Shown here: positions 14,346-22,347 of the stretch, in pieces
Position numbering within the stretch: the stretch's first letter is position 1
Layout of the letters: every line of letters starts with the position of its first letter
Source: an uncultured Erysipelotrichaceae bacterium
GTDB taxonomy: Bacteria; Bacillota_I; Bacilli_A; RF39; UBA660
Assembly: GCA_902797105.1 (NCBI GenBank)
Contig: CADBRL010000073.1
Span: 1-28,607, forward strand
Reading direction: 5' to 3'
DNA length: 28,607 bases
The notes under the pieces: generated by a model
Databases searched by the model: none
Told to the model about the DNA's origin: nothing
Seen by the model: only the letters and a program-made list of their open reading frames with translations
Position numbers and translations under genes: made by a program

Positions 14346-14777
14346 CTATTTTCTACCTATTAGCCAATCCATTGATACATTATATGTTTTAGAAATTATA
14401 TATAAATTTAGGGAAGTTATTAAATTTATACCATTTTCATAATGACTATATGTTGACTGAGCCATACTACACTTATCCGCAAATTTATCTTGTGATAGTT
14501 TTAAAAAATTTCTTATTTTTTTTAATTTTAATCCTATTGTTTTGGAATTTAAATATATTTTTTTATTATATTTTTTATTATTTTTTGATAATCCACATAC
14601 ATAATCTAAAGAATAATTATATAAATTACAAAATTTTACTAATCTTTTTAATGTTATTGGGTCATAACCAAGTTCCCATTTTGATATTGTTGTTATACTA
14701 ACTCCTAGTGTATTACCAAGTTCTTTCTGAGTTAGTTCTAGTTCTTCTCGACAATATTTTAAATTATTATTCATCAT
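14346..14777 (-). CDS. XRE-family regulator with two HTH domains
   Basis: A 143-residue protein with two Cro/CI-type helix-turn-helix units in tandem. The first (about 5-60) has ELTQKELGNTLGVSITTISK; the second (about 82-138) has LSQDKFADKCSMAQSTYSHY and ends in YNVSMDWLIGRK, the common XRE C-terminal signature. A linker rich in Lys and Asn joins them. Two HTHs in one chain let a monomer contact both half-sites. The start is preceded by GGAAATTAA; the second Met could also be used. No effector domain and no adjacent phage genes; targets are unknown. Confidence 0.8.
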   Translation of the reverse strand: MMNNNLKYCREELELTQKELGNTLGVSITTISKWELGYDPITLKRLVKFCNLYNYSLDYVCGLSKNNKKYNKKIYLNSKTIGLKLKKIRNFLKLSQDKFADKCSMAQSTYSHYENGINLITSLNLYIISKTYNVSMDWLIGRK

Positions 14778-14868
14778 TTAATTTCCTTTATTGTTTATTA
14801 ATTTAATTAAAATTGCATATTATATTGTATAAATATATGGCAATTATGTAATTTTAATTAGATTTATC

Positions 14869-14897
14869 TTTACAAATAGTTAAATTTATATTAAAAT
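14869..14897 (+). promoter_or_regulatory. Promoter of tRNA-Cys
   Basis: TTTACA (14869-14874), 17-nt spacer, TAAAAT (14892-14897), so transcription starts just before the mature 5' end at 14908. Confidence 0.6.
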
Positions 14898-14907
14898 TAA
14901 TTTACAT

Positions 14908-14982
14908 GGAACCGTAGCCAAGTGGCTAAGGCGTAGGTCTGCAACACCTTGATCACCAGTTCGAATCTGGTCGGTTCCTCCA
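14908..14982 (+). tRNA. trnC: tRNA-Cys (anticodon GCA), CCA encoded
   Basis: Cloverleaf seen: acceptor GGAACCG/CGGTTCC, D-arm GCC/GGC, anticodon loop CTGCAAC with GCA at 34-36, T-arm ACCAG-TTCGAAT-CTGGT, discriminator U73 as expected for Cys, and an encoded CCA end. The outer pair of the anticodon stem (27-43) is U-U rather than a pair. Confidence 0.97.
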
Positions 14983-14993
14983 ATTTAAAATTA

Positions 14994-15021
14994 AAACCTG
15001 TAATAAGGTTTTTTTATTTTT
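14994..15021 (+). terminator. Terminator after tRNA-Cys
   Basis: AAACCT and AGGTTT (6 bp) followed by TTTTTATTTTTT. Short stem but a good U-run. Confidence 0.6.
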
Positions 15022-15023
15022 TG

Positions 15024-15052
15024 CTTACAAAAAAATTTTATTTTGATAAAAT
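15024..15052 (+). promoter_or_regulatory. Promoter of the CarD-like gene
   Basis: CTTACA (15024-15029), 17-nt spacer, TAAAAT (15047-15052) with an upstream TG, an extended -10 form. The Shine-Dalgarno AGGAGG follows about 10 nt later. Confidence 0.5.
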
Positions 15053-15076
15053 AATATTGTAAGGAGGCTTATTTTC

Positions 15077-15559
15077 ATGTATAAAAAAGGTGATTATGTT
15101 GTATATAATCATGACGTTTGTCTAATAAAAGATATTAAAGAAAATAAAACTAATGGTGTTACTTATTATGTTATGAATCCGATTGATGATTATTCACTAA
15201 CTGCTAAAATACCTATAGATAATAAAACTGGCTTACTTAGAAATATTATTTCTTCTAAAGAAGCAAAAAAAATAATAAAGCAGATTGCTATGATATCTCC
15301 GATTGATGAAATTAATGAAAAAAATCTGGAGTTTAAGTATAAAGAATTACTTAATTTTGGTGACTATGAAAGTCTTATTAAAATTATTAAAACCACTTAT
15401 TTGAGAAATGAATTTAGAGCTCATAATAAGATGAGAATAAGTGATAAAGACAATACCTACTTTAATTTAGCAGAAAAGTATTTATATAATGAATTAGCAA
15501 TATCTTTAAATATGACTGTTGATGAAGTTAAAGAATATATTATTAGAAACGTTAGCTAA
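15077..15559 (+). CDS. CarD/CdnL-family transcription regulator
   Basis: A 160-residue protein. Residues 3-62 match the CarD/TRCF RNA-polymerase-interacting domain: KKGDYVVYNHDVCLIKDI, then YYVMNPIDDYSL and IPIDNKTGLLRNIIS. The remaining helical part, about 63-160, corresponds to the DNA-binding CdnL C-terminus. Members bind the RNA polymerase beta subunit and stabilise open promoter complexes, often at rRNA and stress promoters. An AGGAGG site and own promoter precede it, and a strong terminator follows. It is a single-gene unit right after tRNA-Cys. Confidence 0.82.
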   Translation: MYKKGDYVVYNHDVCLIKDIKENKTNGVTYYVMNPIDDYSLTAKIPIDNKTGLLRNIISSKEAKKIIKQIAMISPIDEINEKNLEFKYKELLNFGDYESLIKIIKTTYLRNEFRAHNKMRISDKDNTYFNLAEKYLYNELAISLNMTVDEVKEYIIRNVS

Positions 15560-15598
15560 AAAGCTATCAGAAACTCTGGTAGCTTTTTATTATTTTTC
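15558..15598. terminator. Terminator between convergent genes (CarD-like and next minus-strand ORF)
   Basis: AAAGCTATCAGA (15560-15571) and TCTGGTAGCTTT (15575-15586) form a 12-bp stem with one G-T pair around a 3-nt loop, followed by TTATTATTTTT. A-run on the other side suggests it may work in both directions. Confidence 0.85.
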
Positions 15599-15913
15599 CC
15601 TTTCATCCATGTCTATGGATGATACATCGCAAATATTATTGTTTTTGTCATTATCTTTACCAATATGAATGTCTTTAGATACTACCATACCATCTGTCAT
15701 TTTATTACATACAACTATGGTAAAATCATCTTTTTTGTATATTTTAGTTCCACCATCTTTTAAAGTAGTACTTTTTGTTTCTTTATCTAACTTACTTATG
15801 AAACTATCTAAAGAATTATCAACTAAATATTCATTTAAAGAGATATAATTTTTTTCATTTAAATCACATTCTCCTAACTGATATAAATATATCACATATT
15901 TAATAATAATCAA
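15590..15913 (-). CDS. Small unknown acidic protein, start codon unclear
   Basis: No family is recognised. The readable protein, from about YISLNEYLVDNSLDSFISKL onward to the C-terminus DVSSIDMDEREK, has mixed charges and a predicted beta-rich middle (IYKKDDFTIVVCNK). The frame opens with TTG at 15911-15913, but this TTG is itself the -35 of a plausible promoter (TTGATT, 16-nt spacer, TATATT, complement of 15886-15913), and AGGAG at 15871-15877 is followed by no in-frame start. An ATG at 15856-15858 starts a frame shifted by one base and runs into seven A; eight A would join it to this ORF. So a start-site frameshift or sequence error is possible. Confidence 0.45.
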   Translation of the reverse strand: MIIIKYVIYLYQLGECDLNEKNYISLNEYLVDNSLDSFISKLDKETKSTTLKDGGTKIYKKDDFTIVVCNKMTDGMVVSKDIHIGKDNDKNNNICDVSSIDMDEREK

Positions 15914-15939
15914 GTCTAGTTCTATTTATGAAACTATGA

Positions 15940-15945
15940 TATAAT
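15940..15945 (+). promoter_or_regulatory. Extended -10 promoter of the 206-residue unknown gene
   Basis: TGATATAAT with TATAAT at 15940-15945; no good -35. The transcript would start about 15952, just ahead of GGAGG at 15957-15961. Confidence 0.45.
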
Positions 15946-15969
15946 TAAGTTTATGCGGAGGTTTTTGTT

Positions 15970-16590
15970 TTGAATGAAGAGATAAATAAATTTATTATAA
16001 GTAATAAAGATGAAACTGAATATTTTTTATTAAATGAAAATAATACAATTAGTTTAGAAGAATATATAAAGTTTTTAAAAAGCAAAGAAGAAGAATTTAC
16101 TTTAGAAACCCAGAATGTTTTAGAAAGAATAAAAGAAAAATGTAATTGGGTTTATAAAATTGGTTTTGGAGGCCTTCAAACCCAAGATATATACTTTTTA
16201 TCCACAATCTATTTATTTGCTAGTGATGGAACTTATAAATCTATTGGATTTAATCCAGAAACTAAGAAATATGAATTTTTTAATAAAAAATGTAGTTTAA
16301 GTGAAAAAATTAGGTTGTTAATAAAGTATGGTAATGATATAAAATTTATTCAAGAAGAATTAGGTAAAATTGATATAATTGGTAAAAAAGTATTTAATTT
16401 AATTTTATCTTCTAGGTCTGTTAGTAATTATTTTAAAATATATTTTTTACCTTTTCAACAAATACTAGTTTATAATGATTGTGATTTACTTGCAGATTTT
16501 TCTTATTATAAAGAAAAAAGAAACAATAATGAACAATTAAATGAAAGTCAAAAAAATGAATTATTAAAAAGAGTTAGGATTAAACACTAG
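15970..16590 (+). CDS. Unknown 206-residue protein (TTG start)
   Basis: No family is recognised. It starts with TTG at 15970 because GGAGG lies 8 nt upstream and the only nearby ATG is out of frame. Predicted to be soluble and mostly alpha-helical and lysine-rich, with LFASDGTYKSIGFNPETKKY (about 87-106) as a possible beta hairpin. Its N-terminal NTISLEEYIKFL (about 25-36) resembles NYISLNEYLVDNS in the divergent neighbour, hinting at a shared N-terminal module or partner. The gene ends on the opposite strand of a pseudogene: their stop codons overlap. Confidence 0.6.
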   Translation: MNEEINKFIISNKDETEYFLLNENNTISLEEYIKFLKSKEEEFTLETQNVLERIKEKCNWVYKIGFGGLQTQDIYFLSTIYLFASDGTYKSIGFNPETKKYEFFNKKCSLSEKIRLLIKYGNDIKFIQEELGKIDIIGKKVFNLILSSRSVSNYFKIYFLPFQQILVYNDCDLLADFSYYKEKRNNNEQLNESQKNELLKRVRIKH

Positions 16591-16866
16591 CTCTTTTGCA
16601 ATAAATCTTTAATATCAATTTTTGTATTACTTTGAGTATGAATTTTATAAAATTTTTCTGGATTAGCTTTTATTTCTTTTCTTTTTTTATTGGATCAGGA
16701 CTTAGTCTTTTCATAAATGGAAGTCTTTTTGTTTTATAATAATATGTTTAATAAAAAACTTTATTTAATCTTTTTAATATTTTAGATTTTATGCCAATTG
16801 GTTTTTCTTTGTATTCTGTTAAAATGTCAATATTGACTTTTTTAAACCTGATAGCTTCTTCTTTTA
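16588..16866 (-). pseudogene. Degraded gene remnant (one stop, one frameshift, N-terminus missing)
   Basis: A coding-like minus-strand frame runs EAIRFKKVNIDILTEYKEKP then on to KRLNKVFY, meets an in-frame TAA, continues YYYKTKRLPFMKRLSPDPIKK, then needs a shift in the A-rich run near 16680 to go on as EIKANPEKFYKIHTQS and end DLLQKS plus stop at 16588-16590. No start codon or ribosome binding site remains and the family is not recognised. The three pieces read as one protein, so decay of a formerly intact gene is the simplest explanation. Confidence 0.5.
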
Positions 16867-18471
16867 TTATTTTAACTTTATTGAATAGCTTCTATTTCTG
16901 ATTGTTATTAATAAATCTATAGTATCAGCATTTATAATTGAGCCATCTACTTGTAAAACTAATTTATCTTTTAATTTAGGGGGATTTACATATTTAACTG
17001 ATGTTTTTTGTGTTTCTCCTAAGTGATTATATTGAACCTCTAAAAAACTATTTGCAAATGAAGCAATACCATTTATATTTGTATAAGATGAGGCATTTTC
17101 ATCTAGTGATAATTCATAATCAAGTACTATTAAAATATATCTATTTTGATTTGAAATATCTGATACTACTACATCAGTATATGTTCTACATGTTCCGGCA
17201 TAACAATTTTGGTAGTTATATTCATATCTATTAGTAAATAGTATGTTATTTACTTTAAATGTAGTATTTTTAAGCATTGTTCCTGAGAAAGATATTGTAT
17301 CATTTAAATTAGCATTTCTAACTATTTCTGAATTTTCATATAATGTTGGAGTTAGTTTTATAGTTGTTGTTTTGGCTAAAAATTCTTTACTTTTTGAAGA
17401 AGTTCCTTGATATAATTCTATTTTAAAATTATCATTTTTGTCTTCTTGGTCAATCTCATATGCCATTATATATGTTTTAGATTCTTTAGCATATATCACA
17501 TCATTCATGTATGGATCTCCATAATCTAAAAATGAATTGCCTAAATTTAGAGATGGGTATTTATATTCTCTTCCATAATAAAGTTTAAAATTATTATAAT
17601 CTATTCTTTTATCTGTGTTTGATATATTTTTTACTTCAAAGCGTATTACTACATAATACTTATCTTTTTCTATTTTGTTTCCTTTTAAGTCAATGTTTGT
17701 GAGTATGCTATCTTTAATATTATATGTAAGGCCATTTAAAGTAAATGAACTATTTTCTTTGTATGTGTATTTTATTTTTTCTGTATTTTTGTAAATTATA
17801 AATCCTAGTATTAATACTAATGCTGCAGCTAAAATGTATATAACTTTTTTATTTTCTAAGTAATAATATTTTAATTCTCTGATAAATCTTCTTATTTTTC
17901 TTTCAGCTTTATAAGTTTGAAAATTTAAGTTAAGTTCTATTTCTTCACTATCTTTTTCTGTTATTTCAAGTTCTTTTAAATCACTTTTAAAGTTAAATTT
18001 TTTAACATCAAAACCTAAGCTTCTGATAAGCATTAAAAGTGAGAAAAAATATGCTGGATAATAAATAATTATGGCAAAATCTCTATAAGTTCTAGCACTT
18101 GCTGTAGGCCATAAACCATCGGATAAACTACCTATTAAAATAGATGCTATAATTATAAATATTAGTAAAATTATATAATAAAGAATAGTAAAGAAATACA
18201 TTTTTGTTGGTTTCTTTTTTGTTTTTAGTAATACATAAACTGCGATTAATATTAAAATTGTTACTATTATAGATACGTAAATCCATGGGCTTATGGTTGT
18301 ACTTACTAAATTATCTGTTACAGTAACACTATAATTATTTGCAATGTAATCACGGAAAAACACAACTAGTTGATGTGTTTCAAATATAATAACCCCTGTT
18401 AATATTGTTAATAAAATGTGTATTTTACGAAAGTTTTTAATTAAAAATGCATATGGTTTTTTTAATATCAT
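16867..18471 (-). CDS. Polytopic membrane protein with DUF4352-like extracellular domain
   Basis: A 534-residue protein. Residues 1-155 hold four likely membrane helices (about 13-35, 64-84, 90-113, 132-150). A charged cytosolic part (about 155-205) with KAERKIRRFIRELKYYY follows, then a fifth helix (about 209-228). The rest lies outside: FTLNGLTYNIKDSILTN and YYVVIRFEVKNISNTDKRI match the DUF4352-type beta sandwich found in Gram-positive envelope proteins. A second beta-rich part (from about 390) has a CYAGTC pair. The function is unknown. It is last in an envelope-type gene set with a terminator between it and the LysM gene upstream, so it is probably transcribed separately. Confidence 0.6.
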   Translation of the reverse strand: MILKKPYAFLIKNFRKIHILLTILTGVIIFETHQLVVFFRDYIANNYSVTVTDNLVSTTISPWIYVSIIVTILILIAVYVLLKTKKKPTKMYFFTILYYIILLIFIIIASILIGSLSDGLWPTASARTYRDFAIIIYYPAYFFSLLMLIRSLGFDVKKFNFKSDLKELEITEKDSEEIELNLNFQTYKAERKIRRFIRELKYYYLENKKVIYILAAALVLILGFIIYKNTEKIKYTYKENSSFTLNGLTYNIKDSILTNIDLKGNKIEKDKYYVVIRFEVKNISNTDKRIDYNNFKLYYGREYKYPSLNLGNSFLDYGDPYMNDVIYAKESKTYIMAYEIDQEDKNDNFKIELYQGTSSKSKEFLAKTTTIKLTPTLYENSEIVRNANLNDTISFSGTMLKNTTFKVNNILFTNRYEYNYQNCYAGTCRTYTDVVVSDISNQNRYILIVLDYELSLDENASSYTNINGIASFANSFLEVQYNHLGETQKTSVKYVNPPKLKDKLVLQVDGSIINADTIDLLITIRNRSYSIKLK

Positions 18472-18502
18472 AATATCAAGCCCTTTACTAGCATAATTTT
18501 AC

Positions 18503-18530
18503 CAAAAAAAACAACCTTTTGTAAAGTTGT
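18503..18530 (-). terminator. Terminator after the LysM gene
   Basis: Minus strand ACAACTTT-ACAA-AAGGTTGT followed by eight T. It begins right after the LysM stop. Confidence 0.8.
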
Positions 18531-18532
18531 TT

Positions 18533-18982
18533 CTATCTTTTTGCTACTAATATTTGGTCTTTAAGTAAATAAATTGTTTCATTTTGATTAAGTAGGTCTA
18601 ATTTTGATATTTTGAAGACATTACTTACTGTATCTATTGTATCTCCTTCAGCTGTTATGTAGTAACTATATCCACTTTTAGGAATTAAAAGTTCTTGACC
18701 AGGATATATGTAATCTTCCATTTCAAGTCCGTTTAAAGCTGCAAGTAATGTAGGATTTATGTTGTATTTTTCTGCAATTTTATAAAGTGAATCTCCACTT
18801 TCTATAACATAAGTATTAAAATATTTTTCTTCATTTTTAGGAACTATTATTTCTTGTCCTGCTCTTAGACCTTCCCCATAATATAAGTTGTTTATTCTGA
18901 TTAATTCCTCTGGAGAAACATTAAATTTACTAGCTAAAGTTTTAATGTTTTCTCCTTCTTTTACTAAGTATTTATTGTACAT
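18533..18982 (-). CDS. Triple LysM-domain protein
   Basis: A 149-residue protein made almost only of three LysM peptidoglycan-binding repeats: about 4-49 (YLVKEGENIKTLASKFNVSP to GQEIIVPK), 58-101 (YVIESGDSLYKIAEKYNINP to GQELLIPK) and 106-148 (YITAEGDTIDTVSNVFKIS). The third is degenerate at its end. There is no signal peptide or anchor, so either export is non-classical or it binds an intracellular or late-stage cell-wall glycan. It has an AGGG-type site 5-6 nt from the ATG and sits among envelope genes. No catalytic domain is present; it may be a wall-binding scaffold. Confidence 0.85.
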   Translation of the reverse strand: MYNKYLVKEGENIKTLASKFNVSPEELIRINNLYYGEGLRAGQEIIVPKNEEKYFNTYVIESGDSLYKIAEKYNINPTLLAALNGLEMEDYIYPGQELLIPKSGYSYYITAEGDTIDTVSNVFKISKLDLLNQNETIYLLKDQILVAKR

Positions 18983-19023
18983 AATATCACCCTAGTATAA
19001 AGTATGTTTAATTTTTTATTTGG

Positions 19024-20091
19024 TTAAAAGATAAATATCATATTACTATTATTAAATTCCCATTCACTATATTTAAGTAATGGTGTTTCTCCGTTTAAAG
19101 GATTAAAATGATATAATGTGTCTTTTGATATATAATAAACATCTAGGTTTTCTGTTTTTATTATTTTTTTTACAGATAGATTTGTTACTAAATATTTGTC
19201 ATTCGCATATAACTTATCATCTTTTAATGTATAATTAAATATACTATCCTGAGTAAATTTTAATTTATTATTTTTTAATTTTTGATTGGTAACATTTTCC
19301 CATTTGCCATTATTTATTATTTGATATTTTGTCTTATAAATATCATATTTCTTTAAGTCAAAATAGTACTCTAACTCATTTTTATAGTCATACAAATACA
19401 CTTTATCTTTGTAGCTACCTAAAAAGTAACTATCGAAGTAAACATCATAACGTAATTTAAAATCTTTTGTTTTGCCATTTTCTTTGCTTAGTAAGTATAC
19501 TTTTGTAAATTTATAATTTTCATTATAGTTTGGAATAATTAAATATTTATCATGTTGATAAATAAGATTTAAGTTATAAATATCTTTATCAAAAAGTTTA
19601 ATACTAGTAGTTTTTTTGTTACTTAAATAAATAAACTCGTGATAATTCCATAAAAAGAAGGTATTATTATTAAGATTATCTATTTTAATATTTTTGTAAT
19701 TTGAGTTTTCTTTAAAAGTTGTTTCTTCATGTGGATAATAGAAGTTTTCTTCATTATTACATACATCATATAAAGATATTTTGGTGCTTTCAAAAGATAA
19801 ACATGTATTTTCATCAGTTTTGTTTACTTTGATATCTCGGATTAACTTTCTTTTGCTAGTGTATTTATCAAAACTTATTACTTCATAATCTTTGCCTTCA
19901 TAACTAATTAAAAATGAATAGTATTTTTCTTTCTTATGATACTTTTCTGTTACATCAATATCATTTATTTTGTACTTTAATGTATAGCTATGTTTAAAAT
20001 TTAAGAAAAAAAGAAATATAACGAATATTAATATTAAAAATATGATTAAATTTCTTAATTTTTTTATATTATATGTTTTCAATTGAGCCAT
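19024..20091 (-). CDS. Unknown single-span membrane protein with large extracytoplasmic domain
   Basis: A 355-residue protein with a basic N-terminus (MAQLKTYNIKKLRN) and one membrane helix (about 15-32); the rest is outside. The outer region is rich in Tyr, Asn and Lys with many short alternating hydrophobic strands such as FTKVYLLSKEN, KDKVYLYDYKN and LDVYYISKDTLYHF, which suggests a beta-propeller-like fold, though no family is recognised. It overlaps the preceding PH-like gene by 23 nt, so the two are translationally linked and probably act together at the membrane. Confidence 0.6.
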   Translation of the reverse strand: MAQLKTYNIKKLRNLIIFLILIFVIFLFFLNFKHSYTLKYKINDIDVTEKYHKKEKYYSFLISYEGKDYEVISFDKYTSKRKLIRDIKVNKTDENTCLSFESTKISLYDVCNNEENFYYPHEETTFKENSNYKNIKIDNLNNNTFFLWNYHEFIYLSNKKTTSIKLFDKDIYNLNLIYQHDKYLIIPNYNENYKFTKVYLLSKENGKTKDFKLRYDVYFDSYFLGSYKDKVYLYDYKNELEYYFDLKKYDIYKTKYQIINNGKWENVTNQKLKNNKLKFTQDSIFNYTLKDDKLYANDKYLVTNLSVKKIIKTENLDVYYISKDTLYHFNPLNGETPLLKYSEWEFNNSNMIFIF

Positions 20092-20509
20092 ATTTTTGTT
20101 TTTCTTCCATCATCATTTCCGTTATATTTGTTTCTATTTCATCTAGACCACTTTTTGGTAAATTTGATATTGTAACTTCTTCTTTAATAGTATCAATTTT
20201 AATTTGTCCCCATATAAGGCCTTGATAAACTAATAAGTCATTGTATAAATCTGGTGTGATTGAACTTAAGAAATAACCCCAGACAACACGTTTTTGACCA
20301 ATTAAAATTCTTTTGTTGGTTAAAACTACTACACATGTTTGAAAAAATTCATAAAATTTTTCATTTTTTTGACCAGCGAAAGCAAATACTACTTCTTCAC
20401 CTGGATTTAAATGTTTTTCAACTACTGCACAATGATCTTTTAGATTCCATACTACTCCACCTGGATGTTTACGTTTAAATTCTAATGCTTTATCATATAC
20501 TTGTCCCAT
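20069..20509 (-). CDS. Bacterial PH-like domain protein
   Basis: A 146-residue cytosolic protein from the ATG at 20507-20509, chosen for AGGTG about 6 nt upstream; an in-frame GTG at 20518 overlaps that site. The middle (about 55-120) has CVVVLTNKRILIGQK, WGYFLSSITPDLYNDLLVYQ and GQIKIDTIKEEVTISNLPK, the pattern of YokE-like bacterial PH domains. Such domains may bind membranes or proteins; no catalytic residues are seen. It is followed by, and overlaps, a membrane protein gene, so it may be its cytosolic partner. Confidence 0.7.
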   Translation of the reverse strand: MGQVYDKALEFKRKHPGGVVWNLKDHCAVVEKHLNPGEEVVFAFAGQKNEKFYEFFQTCVVVLTNKRILIGQKRVVWGYFLSSITPDLYNDLLVYQGLIWGQIKIDTIKEEVTISNLPKSGLDEIETNITEMMMEEKQKYGSIENI

Positions 20510-20558
20510 TATTATCACCTATTTATATTTTATAATATTTTTTATAATTTGGCAATTG

Positions 20559-21494
20559 TTAGTTTAAATATTTACTATATACCCAACGGTTATTGTAGAT
20601 TTGTGTCCAGTTATGTTCTTCTTTAATTACTGATACTGTTGTATTTTTGGGTATTCTGTAAAGTATTACATTTCCATTTGGTTTATTTCTAACATTTAAT
20701 AAAGCTGCGGTTGTTTTCTTTGATTCATAGTATAGTTTAGGCTTATTTTTTGTTAAATATATACTTGAGACATACTCTTTATCACTTAGTTTTGCCCAGC
20801 CGTTATTAATTTCTAAAACTTCTATTTTTGTATTTTTGGCAAGTAAGTTAACAAATTTATATGTGCTGTTTGGACCATACCTAACATTTAAATTAGCTGT
20901 TGTATAATAAGTATTGTTTACAACGGGTTCATTTGTTAAGTCTACGAAATTTAAATTTCTATTATTTTTTACAGTTGTAAAGTTTTTATCAATAAACATT
21001 CCTTGTTCGGGTTTAATATTATATTCTGTTGTTTTTAAAATCCATAAACCAAGATTATTTTTAGCCCAGCCTGAACCTAACATTTTACCACGTCCAAGTG
21101 TTATATGAAAATGAGGACCTGTTGCAAATCCATCTGCTCCTTTGGGAAATATAGCTTCACCACGTTTATAAATTTTACCTTTATAAATATTTCTTAAATC
21201 TTTATCTTCAGGATGCACTACCATTATAGTTATAAAATCTGTAAATGTCGGGGTAACTACAGGACTTGTACTTTCAAGCCATATTGTATTTGATGCTCTA
21301 AGTCCTACACCATAAACCTTTTTTACTATCATTTCATCACATGGACAGTAAAAGTAACTGTTGTTACCACTTCCACATGCATCATCTATTGGGTAATCTT
21401 TTAGGTTACCTTCACTATGTCTTTTGTGAGTAAAATTATCATCATAACCTTGAGTTATATCCATTATTTTAAGTGGATAAGTTAGATAATTCAT
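20559..21494 (-). CDS. M23-type peptidase/endolysin-like protein with two SH3 domains
   Basis: A 311-residue cell-wall hydrolase. Residues 1-160 resemble the LytM/M23-like domain of Clostridia endolysins: ITQGYDDNFTHKRHSEGNL, KDYPIDDACG, FYCPCDEMIVKKVYGVG, and GPHFHITLGRG with the zinc-ligand HxH. About 195-250 and 260-311 are SH3b domains (ANLNVRYGPNS, ALLNVRNKPNG). No signal peptide is present, so it is either phage-type, released by lysis or holin, or exported in another way. There are no other phage genes. It has a GGTG site and a promoter divergent from that of the acyltransferase gene. Confidence 0.78.
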   Translation of the reverse strand: MNYLTYPLKIMDITQGYDDNFTHKRHSEGNLKDYPIDDACGSGNNSYFYCPCDEMIVKKVYGVGLRASNTIWLESTSPVVTPTFTDFITIMVVHPEDKDLRNIYKGKIYKRGEAIFPKGADGFATGPHFHITLGRGKMLGSGWAKNNLGLWILKTTEYNIKPEQGMFIDKNFTTVKNNRNLNFVDLTNEPVVNNTYYTTANLNVRYGPNSTYKFVNLLAKNTKIEVLEINNGWAKLSDKEYVSSIYLTKNKPKLYYESKKTTAALLNVRNKPNGNVILYRIPKNTTVSVIKEEHNWTQIYNNRWVYSKYLN

Positions 21495-21513
21495 TTTTCT
21501 TCACCTCTACTAC

Positions 21514-21519
21514 ATTATA
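21514..21519 (-). promoter_or_regulatory. -10 element of the M23-type gene promoter
   Basis: TATAAT (complement of 21514-21519), with only a weak -35 (CTTTAA, 17 nt upstream). It is divergent from the promoter at 21548-21576. Confidence 0.5.
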
Positions 21520-21547
21520 TGAACTAGTCCATTTTTTTAAAGTGCAT

Positions 21548-21576
21548 TTGTCATAGAAAGATTTTGATGATATAAT
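21548..21576 (+). promoter_or_regulatory. Promoter of the first acyltransferase gene, giving a leaderless mRNA
   Basis: TTGTCA (21548-21553), 17-nt spacer, TATAAT (21571-21576) with upstream TGA, an extended -10. The start would be near 21583-21586, where GTG (21583) and ATG (21592) initiate translation; there is no Shine-Dalgarno site. Confidence 0.65.
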
Positions 21577-21591
21577 TATTTTGTGATATTT

Positions 21592-22347
21592 ATGAATAAA
21601 ATTTATTATTATGATGATTTTGATAGTGATGTTGTTAAGTCTAAAAATCAAGAATGTGTTTTAAAAGAAAATTATAAATGGATACATAAAAATGTATTTT
21701 ATAAAATATGGTCTTACATTTTGTATGTTATATTTTTTATATTTAGTTTTATATATGCTAAGTTAATTTTACGTGTTAGTATTAAAAATAGAAAAGTTTT
21801 GAGAGGTAAAAATAGTTATTACTTATATATTAATCACACTCAAGAAATGGGTGATGCTTTTGTGCCACCAATTATTACTAGATATAAAAGACCTTATTAT
21901 ATTGTTAATAAGGCAAATCTAGGGATACCTATTTTGGGTAAATTACTTCCCGCATTAGGTGCTATTGTTATACCTGATGGAATTCATGATATGTTAAAGT
22001 TTAGAAAAGCACTTAAATACTATGATAAGAAACATCCAATCGTAGTGTATCCCGAAGCTCATGTTTGGCCATATTATACTAAAATAAGACCTTTTAATAC
22101 AAGTAGTTTTCAGCTTTCTGTGGAAGATGAAAAAGAAGTGTACTGTGCCACAACAACTTATCAAAAAAGCAATTTTTTTAAAAGACCAAAGATTGTTATT
22201 TATGTTGATGGGCCTTTTATATGTGATGAAAATATAAGTAAAAAAGAAAAAGTAAAGAAATTAGAAAATTTAGTACATGATAAAATGACTTATAGGAGTA
22301 AAAATTCTAATATAGAATACGTAACATATAAAAAGAAAGATAATTAA
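21592..22347 (+). CDS. PlsC-like (LPLAT) acyltransferase, convergent to the glycolipid-type operon
   Basis: Likely 251 residues from ATG 21592 (GTG 21583 would add three). One membrane helix (about 38-62) precedes an acyltransferase domain: motif I INHTQEMGDAF, where the His-Asp spacing is five residues instead of the usual four of NHxxxxD, an IVNKANLGIPILGKLLPALG substrate region, and VVYPEAHVWPYY, resembling the PEG motif. These transfer acyl chains to lysophospholipids, glycerol-phosphate or glycans. The promoter is so close to the start that the message is probably leaderless. It is convergent, overlapping by 4 nt, with a paralogous acyltransferase of the neighbouring operon, so it may serve the same pathway. 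Confidence 0.75.
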   Translation: MNKIYYYDDFDSDVVKSKNQECVLKENYKWIHKNVFYKIWSYILYVIFFIFSFIYAKLILRVSIKNRKVLRGKNSYYLYINHTQEMGDAFVPPIITRYKRPYYIVNKANLGIPILGKLLPALGAIVIPDGIHDMLKFRKALKYYDKKHPIVVYPEAHVWPYYTKIRPFNTSSFQLSVEDEKEVYCATTTYQKSNFFKRPKIVIYVDGPFICDENISKKEKVKKLENLVHDKMTYRSKNSNIEYVTYKKKDN

